Made by a program: the position numbers and the translations under genes. DNA of 64,000 nt, taken from assembly GCA_902799075.1 (NCBI GenBank), contig CADBYZ010000001.1, positions 1 through 64,000 on the forward strand, read 5' to 3'. The stretch is from Oscillospiraceae bacterium. Its GTDB lineage: Bacteria; Bacillota; Clostridia; Oscillospirales; Oscillospiraceae. The notes under the pieces were generated by a model. It had not been told where the DNA came from. It saw only the letters and a program-made list of their open reading frames with translations, and did not search any database. Below, one piece after another: positions 49,239 through 58,772 of this stretch (positions are counted from its first letter, which is position 1; every line of letters starts with the position of its first letter).

Positions 49239-50447
49239 ATGGACCAGACGCTCAGCGTTACGGCCCTCAACCTCTATATCCGGGACCTGCTGGACAGCCA
49301 GCGGACTCTTGCAAACGTCGGCGTGCGCGGAGAGCTTTCCAATTACAAGATCTATCCCTCCGGCCACCACTATTTTACCCTCAAGGACAGCGAGAGCAGC
49401 CTCAAGTGCGTCATGTTCAAAAGCAGCGCCTCCAGGCTCCGCTTCCGGCCGGAAAACGGCATGGGCGTCACGGTCTGGGGCCGGGTCACGGTATACCCCC
49501 GCGACGGGGCCTATCAGCTCTACGCCACCCAGATCATGCCCGAAGGCACCGGCGACCTGCAGATCGCCTTTGAGCAGCTCAAGGCGAAGCTTGAGGGGGA
49601 GGGCCTCTTTGACCCGGAACACAAAAAGCCTCTGCCGCGCTTTCCGGGCCGCATCGCCATCATCACCTCCTCTGCCGGCGCCGCCGTGCACGACATGATC
49701 CGCATCCTCGGCAAGCGCTGGCCGCTGGCAAAGGTGCTGCTGCTGCCGGTGCGGGTGCAGGGAGTCGAAGCCCCGCCGGAGATCGCGGGGGCGATCCGCT
49801 ACGCCAATGAATTCGACGTGGCAGATCTCATCATCACTGGCCGCGGCGGCGGCTCGATCGAGGATCTCTGGGCCTTCAACGACGAGCGCGTTGCCCGCGC
49901 CATCTATGCCTCGCGCCTGCCGGTCATCTCCGCCGTGGGACACGAGCCGGATGTGACCATCTCCGACTATGTGGCAGACCGCCGCGCCTCCACCCCGTCC
50001 AACGCCGCCGAGATCGCGGTGCCGGACTGCCGGGAGATCGAGGAGCTTTTGTCTGCTTATGAGCTGCGTGCCTCCCAGGGCATGCGAAAGCAGCTGAACA
50101 ATCTGCGCGAGCGGCTGGATTCCTGCGCGTCTCGCCGGGTCCTTTTAGACCCCATGACCCTTGTGGACAACCGCCGCATGGAGCTTGACCGCAGCCGGGA
50201 ACGCCTTGCCGCGGCGGAGGAAAAAATCCTCGCCGGAAAGCGGCAGCGCTTTGTGGCAGCCACGGCGAAGCTCGACGCCATGAGCCCCCTGAAGGTGCTG
50301 ACGCGCGGCTACGCCATCACGCATGATGAAAAGGGCAACAGCATCCGCAGCGCGGAGCAGCTGCACAGCGGGGACAAAATCACACTCCGTCTCTCCGACG
50401 GCAGCGCAGACTGCCTGGTGGAGGACGTAAGAAGGAGTACGACATGA
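49239..50447 (+). CDS. xseA: Exodeoxyribonuclease VII large subunit
   Basis: This 402-aa protein has an N-terminal OB fold (VGVRGELSNYKIYPSGHHYFTLKD) and the nuclease core with PRFPGRIAIITSSAGAAVHD, IITGRGGGSIEDLWAFNDE and SAVGHEPDVTISDYVADRRASTPSNAAE. It degrades single-stranded DNA with XseB. It starts two bases after nusB. Confidence 0.97.
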   Translation: MDQTLSVTALNLYIRDLLDSQRTLANVGVRGELSNYKIYPSGHHYFTLKDSESSLKCVMFKSSASRLRFRPENGMGVTVWGRVTVYPRDGAYQLYATQIMPEGTGDLQIAFEQLKAKLEGEGLFDPEHKKPLPRFPGRIAIITSSAGAAVHDMIRILGKRWPLAKVLLLPVRVQGVEAPPEIAGAIRYANEFDVADLIITGRGGGSIEDLWAFNDERVARAIYASRLPVISAVGHEPDVTISDYVADRRASTPSNAAEIAVPDCREIEELLSAYELRASQGMRKQLNNLRERLDSCASRRVLLDPMTLVDNRRMELDRSRERLAAAEEKILAGKRQRFVAATAKLDAMSPLKVLTRGYAITHDEKGNSIRSAEQLHSGDKITLRLSDGSADCLVEDVRRSTT

Positions 50448-50695
50448 CGCAGAAGAAACAGGAGCCGCGCTTTGAAGACGCCCTCGGCAGGCTCGAGGAG
50501 ATCGTGCGGCACCTTGAGAGAGGGGATCTGCCCCTGGATGATTCCCTGGCCCTCTATGAAGAGGGGACGGGCCTCATCAAAGCCTGCAGCAAAATGCTCG
50601 ATGAGGCCGAGCAGAAGGTGGTCAAGCTGAGAAAAGGGCCTGACCGCGCACCCATTGAAAGTGACTTTGAGGACGGGAACCAAAATGACGGCTGA
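50444..50695 (+). CDS. xseB: Exodeoxyribonuclease VII small subunit
   Basis: This 83-aa protein has the family motif FEDALGRLEEIVRHLERGDLPLDDSLALYEEG. It overlaps xseA by 4 bp and ispA by 11 bp. Confidence 0.96.
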   Translation: MTQKKQEPRFEDALGRLEEIVRHLERGDLPLDDSLALYEEGTGLIKACSKMLDEAEQKVVKLRKGPDRAPIESDFEDGNQNDG

Positions 50696-51554
50696 AGAAT
50701 ATCGTCTGAAAATCGAAGCGGCGCTGGAGCAGTGCTTCCGCGTGCCGGAAAATCTGCCCCAGGCGGGCCTTGCCGAGGCCATGCGCTACAGTCTCCTGGC
50801 AGGCGGCAAGCGCATCCGCCCCATGCTGGTGCTGGAGTTCTGCCGCATCGCGGGGGGCGACATGGAAAAAGCCATGCCCGTTGCCTGCGCGGTCGAGATG
50901 CTGCACACCTACAGCCTCATCCACGATGATCTGCCCTGCATGGATAACGACGAGCTCCGCCGCGGCAAGCCCACAAACCATGTGGTCTACGGCGAGTGCA
51001 CCGCGACCCTCGCGGGCGATACCCTCCAGGCCGAGGCCTTCGGGACCATCCTGCGCTCGGAGCTCCCCGCCGACAGGAGGGCGGCGTGCGCCGGGGTACT
51101 GGCCGACGCCGTGGGCCTTGACGGCATGTGCTGCGGCCAGTACCTGGACATGCTCTGGGAGGGCCGCGACCTTAGTGAGCAGGAGCTTACCGACATCAAC
51201 AGCCGCAAGACCGGAGCGCTTTTGGCGGCAGCCTGCCGGATGGGTGTGGCCGCGGCGGGCGGCAATCAGCGTATGCTGGACGCTGCCGGGCACTTCGGCG
51301 CCGCCATCGGCATGGCCTTCCAGATCCGGGACGACATGCTGGACGTACTCAGTACCGAGGAAAAGCTGGGCAAGCCCATCGGCTCGGATGAACAGGAACA
51401 CAAGAATACCTACATGGTCCTGCTCGGGGAGAAAGACTGCGAAGAGACGGTGCAGCGCCTCACGCAGTCTGCGAAGGATGTCCTGCGGGAGGGCTTTGAA
51501 GATACGGCCTTCCTGGAAGCACTTGCCGATGAACTGTCGGTGAGAGACAGGTAA
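50685..51554 (+). CDS. ispA: Polyprenyl (farnesyl/geranylgeranyl) diphosphate synthase
   Basis: This 289-aa protein has the first Asp-rich motif DDLPCMDNDELRRG and the second QIRDDMLD, with GGKRIRPML near the start. It condenses IPP with allylic diphosphates. The start is placed inside the xseB end at 50685, which gives the family N-terminus; dxs follows, so isoprenoid genes are grouped. Confidence 0.94.
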   Translation: MTAEEYRLKIEAALEQCFRVPENLPQAGLAEAMRYSLLAGGKRIRPMLVLEFCRIAGGDMEKAMPVACAVEMLHTYSLIHDDLPCMDNDELRRGKPTNHVVYGECTATLAGDTLQAEAFGTILRSELPADRRAACAGVLADAVGLDGMCCGQYLDMLWEGRDLSEQELTDINSRKTGALLAAACRMGVAAAGGNQRMLDAAGHFGAAIGMAFQIRDDMLDVLSTEEKLGKPIGSDEQEHKNTYMVLLGEKDCEETVQRLTQSAKDVLREGFEDTAFLEALADELSVRDR

Positions 51555-51600
51555 CCCTGTATAAAAAAACCGCTTAGGCGGGGTTATTTAGAGGGACGAT

Positions 51601-53454
51601 TTGAGTATTATAGAGAAAGTCAACTCATCTGAAGATATCAAAAAACTGAGCCGCGAGGAGCTTGAGACCCTGTGCGCCGAGCTGCGCCGTTATGAGGTCG
51701 ACTGCATTTCCCGCACCGGCGGGCACCTCGCCTCCAACCTCGGCACCGTTGAGCTCACCGTCGCCATCCACCGGGTCTATGACACGACGAAGGACCGGTT
51801 GGTTTTTGACGTGGGACACCAGTGCTACACCCACAAGATCATCACCGGGCGGCGGGAAAGCTTCCCGACCCTGCGGCAGCATGGCGGCATCTCGGGCTTT
51901 CCAAAGCCGAACGAGACGCCCGACGACGCCTTTATCGCAGGCCACGCCTCCGCCTCCGTCTCGGCGGCGGTCGGCATGGCGAAGGCCCGCACGCTCCAGC
52001 ACGGAGACTATGACGTGGTAGCCCTTATCGGCGACGGCGCGCTCACGGGCGGGCTTTCGTATGAGGGCCTTTGCAACGCAGCTTCAAGCGGCGAGCCGCT
52101 GGTCATCATTCTCAACGACAACAACATGTCCATCAGCGAGAATGTGGGCGGCACGGCGAGGCTTCTGCAGTCGCTTCGCATCAAGCCCGGCTATATCAAT
52201 TTCAAAAAATGGTTCCGCAGCGCCTCCGCCCGCACCCGCTGGGCCTATGACATCGCCCACAACAGCAAGGAGTGGCTCAAATCGCGCGTACTGCCGAGCA
52301 ATGTGTTCAGCGACATGGGGCTTTACTATCTCGGCCCTGTCGACGGACACGATCTTGAGCAGCTGGAAAACGCCATCCGCCTGGCAAAGGATCTGCAGAA
52401 GCCGGTGCTGCTGCATGTGCTGACGAAAAAGGGCAAGGGCTGTCCCTATGCCGAGGCGCACCCGGACAAGTACCACGGTGTCGGCACCTTCAATCCCAAC
52501 ACCGGTGAGCTTTCGCCCGTCGGCGTGACCTTCTCGGACAAAATGGGGGAGTACCTGTGCCAGTATGCCGAGCGCGACCCCCGTATCGTCGCCATCACCG
52601 CGGCCATGGCGGGCGGCACGGGGACGGAGTGCTTCCAGAACAAGTACCCCGGCCGCTTTTTTGACGTGGGCATCGCCGAGGGACACGCCGTCACGATGGC
52701 GGCGGCCATGGCAAAGCAGGGCCTTGTGCCGGTCTTCGCCGTGTACTCGAGCTTTCTGCAGCGCGGCATCGACATGCTCATCCATGATCTGGCGCTCCAG
52801 AAGCTGCACGCGGTGCTGTGTGTGGACCGGGCCGGCCTTGTCGGCAGCGACGGCGAGACCCACCAGGGGCTCTTCGATATCAGCTACCTCGGTATGGTGC
52901 CCGGCATGACGGTACTGTGCCCGGCAAACTATGCGGAGCTGCGGGAGATGCTGGGTCATGCCCTGCACAGCGTTTCCGGCCCGGCGGCGGTACGCTACCC
53001 CCGCGGCGGCGAAGGCCGCTGGCGCGACTGCGCCGTCAGCGCGGAAAGCGTGGTGCGCGAGGGGGCGGACCTCACCGTCGTCTGCTACGGCACGATGGTC
53101 AACGAGGCCCTGGACGCGGCGGACAGTCTGTCGGCACTCGGCGTCTCGACCGAGATCGTGAAGCTCGGCATCGTATTCCCCAATGACTATACCGGTGTGC
53201 TTTCGTCACTGCGCAAAACGGGCAGGCTCCTCATGGCGGAGGAAGTCTGCGCGGCCGGGTGCGTCGGCGAACGAATCCTCTCAGCCTGTGCCGAAAACGG
53301 GCTTTCGCTTCAGGGCGCAAAGCTTTTGAACCTCGGCGACGGCGTCATTCCCCACGGCACAGTGGCGGAGCTGCGCCGCGATTACGGCATCGACGCCCGG
53401 GCCATCACGCGCACGGCTCTGGCGCTGTGCGGACGTGAAACGGTGGACGAATGA
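51601..53454 (+). CDS. dxs: 1-deoxy-D-xylulose-5-phosphate synthase
   Basis: This 617-aa protein starts at TTG after GAGGG. It has the TPP site GDGALTGGLSYEGLCNA, the histidine in GHQCYTHKI, and the transketolase C-terminal parts GVAEGHAVTMAAAMA-like (GIAEGHAVTMAAAMA) and AVRYPRGGEG. It makes DXP, the entry point of the MEP pathway. It is coupled by overlap to tlyA. Confidence 0.97.
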   Translation: MSIIEKVNSSEDIKKLSREELETLCAELRRYEVDCISRTGGHLASNLGTVELTVAIHRVYDTTKDRLVFDVGHQCYTHKIITGRRESFPTLRQHGGISGFPKPNETPDDAFIAGHASASVSAAVGMAKARTLQHGDYDVVALIGDGALTGGLSYEGLCNAASSGEPLVIILNDNNMSISENVGGTARLLQSLRIKPGYINFKKWFRSASARTRWAYDIAHNSKEWLKSRVLPSNVFSDMGLYYLGPVDGHDLEQLENAIRLAKDLQKPVLLHVLTKKGKGCPYAEAHPDKYHGVGTFNPNTGELSPVGVTFSDKMGEYLCQYAERDPRIVAITAAMAGGTGTECFQNKYPGRFFDVGIAEGHAVTMAAAMAKQGLVPVFAVYSSFLQRGIDMLIHDLALQKLHAVLCVDRAGLVGSDGETHQGLFDISYLGMVPGMTVLCPANYAELREMLGHALHSVSGPAAVRYPRGGEGRWRDCAVSAESVVREGADLTVVCYGTMVNEALDAADSLSALGVSTEIVKLGIVFPNDYTGVLSSLRKTGRLLMAEEVCAAGCVGERILSACAENGLSLQGAKLLNLGDGVIPHGTVAELRRDYGIDARAITRTALALCGRETVDE

Positions 53455-54245
53455 AAAAGGTACGACTGGATCAGCTGGTCTTTGACCTCGGCCTGACCGA
53501 GAGCCGGGAGCGGGCCAAGACCACCATCATGAGCGGGAATATCTTCGTCAACGGCCAGCGCGTGGATAAGCCCGGCACAGCCGTCGACCCCGCGGCGAAG
53601 ATCGAGCTGCACGGCGAGCCGCTGCCCTTTGTCAGCCGCGGCGGCTATAAGCTCGACAAGGCGCTGAAGGTCTTTCCGGTGGACCCCGCCGGGAAAACCT
53701 GCCTGGACTGCGGGGCGTCCACCGGCGGCTTTACCGATGTGCTGTTACAGCACGGTGCGAAGAAGGTCTACGCGGTAGACGTCGGCTACGGGCAGCTTGC
53801 CTGGAAGCTCCGCACGGACGAGCGCGTGGTGAACCTCGAGCGCACGAATCTCCGCTATGTCACCGAGGAGCAGATCCCGGAGCCTATCGAGCTTGCGGTG
53901 ATGGATGTCTCCTTCATCTCCATCCGCCTGGTGATCCCGGCGGTGAAGGCGCTGCTTATACCGGACGCGGATTTTATCTGTCTCATCAAGCCCCAGTTTG
54001 AGGCCGGGCGCGAGGAGGTCGGGAAAAAGGGCGTCGTGCGCGACAGCGCGGTGCATGAGCGCGTCATCCGGGAGATCCTGGACTTCGTGCCCGAAGCGGG
54101 ACTGACGGTCGAGGGGCTGGACTTCTCGCCCATTAAGGGGCCGGAGGGGAACATCGAATACCTGTGCCATCTGAAAAATCATGCAGGCGAAATGAAAAAC
54201 TTTGACATTTCCGCCCTGGTTGCCTCTTCCCATCAGGCGTTATAA
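53451..54245 (+). CDS. tlyA: TlyA-family rRNA 2'-O-methyltransferase
   Basis: This 264-aa protein has an N-terminal S4 RNA-binding domain (RLDQLVFDLGLTESRERAKTTIMSG) and an FtsJ-like methyltransferase domain with LDCGASTGGFTDVLLQHGA and AVMDVSFISIRLV. TlyA enzymes methylate rRNA. ATGA overlap with dxs. Confidence 0.95.
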   Translation: MKKVRLDQLVFDLGLTESRERAKTTIMSGNIFVNGQRVDKPGTAVDPAAKIELHGEPLPFVSRGGYKLDKALKVFPVDPAGKTCLDCGASTGGFTDVLLQHGAKKVYAVDVGYGQLAWKLRTDERVVNLERTNLRYVTEEQIPEPIELAVMDVSFISIRLVIPAVKALLIPDADFICLIKPQFEAGREEVGKKGVVRDSAVHERVIREILDFVPEAGLTVEGLDFSPIKGPEGNIEYLCHLKNHAGEMKNFDISALVASSHQAL

Positions 54246-54272
54246 TTGATATAATAGTATTGTATGCAATAT

Positions 54273-54297
54273 ATGCTGCTATGCTTTCGCATAGCGG
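54273..54297 (+). promoter_or_regulatory. Hairpin upstream of nadK
   Basis: GCTGCTATGC-TTTC-GCATAGCGGC is a 10-bp stem in the 85-bp tlyA-nadK gap, with no T-run. A TATAAT-like word lies just upstream (ATATAATAG). Confidence 0.45.
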
Positions 54298-54330
54298 CAT
54301 GCGTTCGGCGGTGCCGCCGGGAGGTTCTTT

Positions 54331-55176
54331 ATGATCGCGATCTGCCCCAACCCCTTTCGTGACAAGGGCTGTGAGCTCTCGAGACGCATAGCGCTGCTTC
54401 TCAACGAACACGGATATGAGACCTGCTACTGTCCCATCTTTGCCGACGAGGGGGACACGATCCTGCCGCCTGATCTGCATTTCGATCAGCTCAGGGACCA
54501 GGCGCCCTCGTGCTCCCTCGCTGTCATCATCGGCGGGGACGGGACGATCCTGCACGCCGCCCGCGAGATCCACCCCCTCGAGGTGACCATGCTGGGCGTG
54601 AACCTCGGCACCAAGGGCTTCATGGCAAACCTGGAGCCGGAGGAGTACGAGTATGTCCTGCGCGCAGCCCAGGGCGACTACAAGCTCAGCCGCCGCATGA
54701 AGCTGGACGTGAGCCTTTACCGCGGCGGAGAGGAAATCTGCCGCGACCAGGCTCTGAACGACGTGGTCATGCACGGCTACGGCGACTGCATCAAAATCAC
54801 CGCCCTCTGCAACGGCAACCGCATCACCGCCTTTTCCGGCGACGGCATCATTCTCTCCACGCCCACCGGCTCCACCGGCTACTCCATGTCGGCCGGCGGT
54901 CCCATCGTGGAGCCGAACGCGGAGGCCATCATCATCAGCCCCATCTGCGCCCACATGATGAGCTCCCGCAGCTTTGTTCTAAGCCCCGAGAACATCATCA
55001 CGGTGGAGATGGAAAAGCAGCATGACCGGCGCGCTTACCTGTCGGTGGACGGGTACTCGGTCACGGACCTCTGCGGCGGGGACAGGATCGTGGTCCGCCG
55101 CTCGGAAAGCTATACGCATATGGCAGATCTCGGACTTCGCAACTTCTACGACATAGCATTTGAAAAATTAAGGTAA
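54331..55176 (+). CDS. nadK: NAD kinase
   Basis: This 281-aa protein has the diagnostic VIIGGDGTILHAAREI, NLGTKGFMANLEP, NDVVMHGYGDC and STPTGSTGYSMSAGGPIVEP motifs. It phosphorylates NAD to NADP with ATP or polyphosphate. It sits between tlyA and argR, the standard Firmicutes order. Confidence 0.97.
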   Translation: MIAICPNPFRDKGCELSRRIALLLNEHGYETCYCPIFADEGDTILPPDLHFDQLRDQAPSCSLAVIIGGDGTILHAAREIHPLEVTMLGVNLGTKGFMANLEPEEYEYVLRAAQGDYKLSRRMKLDVSLYRGGEEICRDQALNDVVMHGYGDCIKITALCNGNRITAFSGDGIILSTPTGSTGYSMSAGGPIVEPNAEAIIISPICAHMMSSRSFVLSPENIITVEMEKQHDRRAYLSVDGYSVTDLCGGDRIVVRRSESYTHMADLGLRNFYDIAFEKLR

Positions 55177-55191
55177 AAAACAGGAGGACAC

Positions 55192-55644
55192 ATGATGAAA
55201 CTCGGCAGACAGAGCGTTATCATGGAAATCATCAGCGAGAGAGACATTGAGACCCAGAATCAGCTTATGGAAGCCCTGGCGGAGCGCGGTGTGAAGAGCA
55301 CCCAGGCGACCCTTTCCAGAGACATCCGCGACATGCGGCTTGTCAAGGAGCTCGGCCCGAAGGGCAACTACAGATATGTCGCAGCGGCAAAGCAGGAAGC
55401 CCCCGATCTTGACCAGCGGCTCAAGAAAATTTTCAAGGAGAGCGTGACCTCCTACGACCTGGCGCAGAACATCCTTGTCATCAAGACCCTTCCGGGCCTG
55501 GCAAACGGCGCTTGTTCGGCCCTGGACGGCATGGACATCGACGGCCTTGTCGGCACCATCGCGGGCGACGACACCGCCTTTATCGCCATGAAGGACAACA
55601 TGGCCGCCATGAATCTTTATAAGGAAATCGACCAGCTTTTCTAA
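55192..55644 (+). CDS. argR: Arginine repressor ArgR
   Basis: This 150-aa protein has an N-terminal winged helix (KSTQATLSRDIRDMRLVKE) and a C-terminal arginine-binding/oligomerisation part with GTIAGDDTAFI. It controls arginine biosynthesis and catabolism. It normally precedes recN, as here. Confidence 0.96.
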   Translation: MMKLGRQSVIMEIISERDIETQNQLMEALAERGVKSTQATLSRDIRDMRLVKELGPKGNYRYVAAAKQEAPDLDQRLKKIFKESVTSYDLAQNILVIKTLPGLANGACSALDGMDIDGLVGTIAGDDTAFIAMKDNMAAMNLYKEIDQLF

Positions 55645-55686
55645 GCGTTCCACAGGAACTGTACTGCATTATGATGTAACATTTCA

Positions 55687-55770
55687 CATTTGTCATTCTG
55701 AGCGAAGCGAAGAATCTTTCGTACTGTCTTGAACAAAAGGAAGGATCCTTCGCTGACGCTCAGGATGACA
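55687..55770. repeat. GTCATTCTGAGCG-type intergenic element, copy B
   Basis: GTCATTCTGAGCGAAGCGAA and CGCTGACGCTCAGGATGAC end the element, as in copy A at 48185. The core differs. It lies between argR and recN. Confidence 0.75.
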
Positions 55771-55870
55771 TGTTATGTTTTACATGCTGCAAAGCACCGG
55801 GGACAATGTCTGAAACGCCCTGCGGGTGTGCACAGCCTGAAACGCACGGTACTTTCACAGGGGGCATCGT

Positions 55871-57572
55871 ATGCTCAACGAACTGCACATTGAAAATATT
55901 GCCGTCATCGAGCGCGCGGATCTGAGCTTCGGGCGCGGCCTGAACATCCTGACCGGCGAGACCGGCGCGGGCAAGTCCATCGTCATCGACTCCATCGGCG
56001 CGGTGCTGGGCGAACGGGTGAGCCGGGAGCTGGTGCGCCGCGGGGCGGAGAAGGGCAGCGTGACCGCGAGCTTCGACCTGGACGGCTGCGAGGACTGGCT
56101 TCGTGACAACGAGATCGACGCGGAGGATGAGCTCATCATCCAGCGCCGCATCAGCGCCGACGGGAAAAGCAGCTGCCGCGTCTGCGGCCTGCCCGTCACC
56201 GCCGCCCAGCTCAAGGAGCTTGCGGCGCTGCTCGTGGATATCCACGGCCAGAACGACGGCCGCCAGCTCATGGACGAGCGGCGGCACCGCGAATACCTGG
56301 ACCGCTTCGGCACCGATCCCGCCGCCCTCGAGGCATACCGCGCCTGCTTCCGGCAGTACAGCGCCATCAAAAAAGAGCTCAACGCCCTGCAGATGGACGA
56401 GATCGAAAAGGAACGTCTGAGCGACAGCCTGCGCTACCAGATCGAGGAGCTGGAGCGGGCGGCGCTCAAGGCGGGGGAGTATGACACGATCTGCGCCCGG
56501 CGCGACCTTCTCCGAAACGCCGAGAAGCTCAGCGAGGCCCTGGACAGCGCCATCGCCATGCTCTCCGGCGACGAGGACAACGCCCTCACGCTCACCCAGA
56601 ACGCGGCCTATTATGTCGGCAAGGCCGCGGCCTACGCCCCGGAGCTGGAAAGCGCGGGCGAGTCTCTCAACAGCGCCGCCTTCAGCATCTCCGACGCCGC
56701 CGAGAGCCTGCGGGATTTCCGCGAGAACCTGGACTTTTCTCCCGGCGAATACGACAGCCTCGAGACGCGCATCTCGCTTTTATCAAAGCTCCAGCGCAAA
56801 TACAACCGGGACGAGGACGCGCTCATTGACTATCTCTCGGAGTGCAAAGAGAAGCTTGACAACATCCAGTACGCCGACGAGCGCAGCGAGAAGCTGAGAA
56901 AGCAATTAAAGGAAGCATCTGACCGCTGCCGCACCGAGGCCGGACGCCTGAGCGAGACGCGCCGGAAGGCGGCAAAGCTCCTGGAAGCGCGCATCACGGA
57001 CGAACTGAAACAGCTCAACATGCCCTCGGTCCGCTTCGCGGTGGAGTTTACGCCGCTCGAGGCCGAGCCGGGCTTTGACTTGAACGGCTGTGACGAGATC
57101 CGCTTCGTCATGTCCGCCAACGCCGGCGAAGCCCTGGGCCGCATCAGCCGCATTGCCTCCGGCGGTGAGCTCAGCCGCATCATGCTGGCGATGAAGAATG
57201 TCTTTGCCGAGAAGGACCCGGTGGCCACCATGATCTTTGACGAGATCGACACCGGCGTCTCCGGCATTGCCGCCCAGCGGGTGGGGGAGAAGCTCTATTC
57301 CGTCTCCCTCGGCAAGCAGGTCATGTGCGTGACCCACCTGCCGCAGATCCCACCTGCCGCAGATCGCCGCCATGGCCGACCAGCACTATCTCATCCGCAA
57401 GGAAGAGCGCGGCGGCAGAACCTACACCAACGTCTTCCCCCTCGACCGCGAGGGCCGCAGACAGGAGCTTGCCCGCCTGCACGGCGGCGACAACATCACC
57501 GAGACGACGCTTCTCAGCGCCGAGGAGCAGCTCGAAGCCTGCGAACGCTTCAAGGCGCGGCACGCGCGGTAA
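55871..57572 (+). pseudogene. recN: DNA repair ATPase RecN, frameshifted by a 16-bp tandem duplication
   Basis: The first frame gives a normal SMC-like RecN through residue about 490: Walker A NILTGETGAGKSIVIDSIGA, long coiled coil, signature RIASGGELSRIMLAM, and Walker B FDEIDTGVSGIAAQ. After VTHLPQI the frame is lost; the true C-terminus (MADQHYLIRKEERGGRTYTN...) continues in another frame to 57572. Cause: CCACCTGCCGCAGATC is present twice in tandem (57334-57365), adding 16 bp. Deleting one copy restores an uninterrupted RecN. The shifted frame runs on to 57691. It may be a true mutation, a reversible slip or an assembly error. Confidence 0.93.
57334..57365. repeat. Exact 16-bp tandem duplication inside recN
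   Basis: CCACCTGCCGCAGATC at 57334-57349 is repeated at 57350-57365. Sixteen is not a multiple of three, so it shifts the frame. Confidence 0.97.
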
Positions 57573-57642
57573 AGCCTGCCTTTTCCGAGCGGAACCAATA
57601 CGCAAATTTCATATTCAAAATAAAAGCATCTCACAGCACAAC

Positions 57643-57675
57643 GGGGCAGCGGCATCATACGGCGCTGCCCCGTTT
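57643..57675 (+). terminator. Terminator downstream of recN
   Basis: GGGGCAGCG and CGCTGCCCC form a 9-bp stem followed by GTTTG. Confidence 0.6.
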
Positions 57676-57740
57676 GCTACCTCCGCAATAGCTGAAAGCC
57701 TCAGTATCATTTCACAAAAGCATAATCCAGCTGCAATTAG

Positions 57741-57787
57741 AGCATGATAATCTTTCCAGCATTATCTGAAAGGAGACTTATCATGCT
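57741..57787 (+). promoter_or_regulatory. Hairpin enclosing the recombinase ribosome site and start codon
   Basis: AGCATGATAA (57741-57750) and TTATCATGCT (57778-57787) are perfect 10-bp arms. CTTTC / GAAAG inside extends the stem. The AAAGGAG site and the ATG lie within the structure, so translation of the recombinase could be RNA-structure controlled. Confidence 0.6.
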
Positions 57788-58619
57788 CGAACTGACCACC
57801 GCGTCGCTGGACGCTTTTATAAAACATCTCAGGGAGCAGGAGTACAGCCCTGCCACGATTGCGAAATACGCCCATGATGTACAGACATTGATCCAGTACG
57901 CGCCGGAGGGGATCAGGGACAAGGAGCACTTGAACAGCTTTCGCGCCTGGTTGGAGGACAAGGGCTATTCCGGTGCAAGCGTCAATTCCATGCTGGGAGC
58001 GGTCAACTGTTATCTCGCCTTTCTCGGCTCGGACTGGCGGCTCAAATATGTCCGCGTACAGCGCAGGGCCTTTTTACCGGCAGACCGAGAGCTGAACCGG
58101 AAGGAATACGAAAGTCTGGTTTCCGCCGCCTTAGAGCAGGGCGACAGACGCCTGGCCCTGATCGTCCAGACGCTGTGCGCCCTCGGCCTGCGGATCAGCG
58201 AGTTGAAGGCCGTCACCGTGGAGAGCCTTGCCGCCGGAGAAGCAAGCATACACAACAAGGGTAAGCTCCGCACGATCCTAATCCCCGACGCGCTGTGCAG
58301 GAAACTCCGCGCCTGGTGCCACGAGCGCGGCATACGCGCAGGCTGCGTCTTTGTCACCCGGACGGGCCGGGCGCTTGACCGCTCCAACGTCTGGAAGATG
58401 CTGAAACGGCTGGCGGAGGCGGCAAGGGTACTCAAAAAGAAAGTCTTTCCCCACAATCTGCGCCACCTTTTCGCCCGGACACATTATGAGCGTTTCAAGG
58501 ACATTGTACGCCTTGCGGACATCCTCGGCCACAGCAGCATCGACACTACCCGCATTTACACAGCCCGAAGCGGAAAAGAAGAGAGGCGGCAGCTTGGACA
58601 GCTCCGCCTCATCTTGTAA
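57783..58619 (+). CDS. Tyrosine recombinase (XerC/D-like site-specific recombinase)
   Basis: This 278-aa protein has an N-terminal SAM-like core-binding domain (1-95) and a full catalytic domain. Visible residues are Arg137 (CALGLRISELKAV), Lys159/161 (HNKGKLRTI), His224-x-x-Arg227 (PHNLRHLF), His250 (LGHSSIDTT) and Tyr259 (RIYT). All six catalytic positions are present, so it should be active. It is shorter than housekeeping XerC/D and lies 760 bp from inverted repeats with a tyrosine-recombinase core architecture, making it the likely invertase of that switch. Start 57783 has AAAGGAG upstream. Confidence 0.92.
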   Translation: MLELTTASLDAFIKHLREQEYSPATIAKYAHDVQTLIQYAPEGIRDKEHLNSFRAWLEDKGYSGASVNSMLGAVNCYLAFLGSDWRLKYVRVQRRAFLPADRELNRKEYESLVSAALEQGDRRLALIVQTLCALGLRISELKAVTVESLAAGEASIHNKGKLRTILIPDALCRKLRAWCHERGIRAGCVFVTRTGRALDRSNVWKMLKRLAEAARVLKKKVFPHNLRHLFARTHYERFKDIVRLADILGHSSIDTTRIYTARSGKEERRQLGQLRLIL

Positions 58620-58644
58620 GCGTATCGGGCAGGGGTTAAATCAA

Positions 58645-58673
58645 TTGACAAAACACGGCGCAAAAGGTAGAAT
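58645..58673 (+). promoter_or_regulatory. Sense promoter of module 1
   Basis: TTGACA (58645-58650) and TAGAAT (58668-58673) have a 17-bp spacer. Confidence 0.8.
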
Positions 58674-58746
58674 GGAGACAACCTCGCAAGAGGCCACCGG
58701 AGCAATCCGGCGAAAGGTGCGCTGTTGAATATGGCGGGCGGTTGGC

Positions 58747-58767
58747 CACTTCCCGGAAGGGAGGTGG
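58747..58767 (+). promoter_or_regulatory. Shine-Dalgarno-sequestering hairpin of module 1
   Basis: CCACTTCCC pairs with GGGAGGTGG (one G-U) across a short loop, hiding the GGGAGGTG ribosome site just upstream of the toxin ATG at 58773. This is a common control feature of type I toxin messages. It is deleted in module 2. Confidence 0.65.
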
Positions 58768-58772
58768 GGCTT

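Noticed and set aside
57372..57572. Separate small gene after recN
   Set aside because: Its translation is the normal RecN C-terminus, displaced by the 16-bp duplication.
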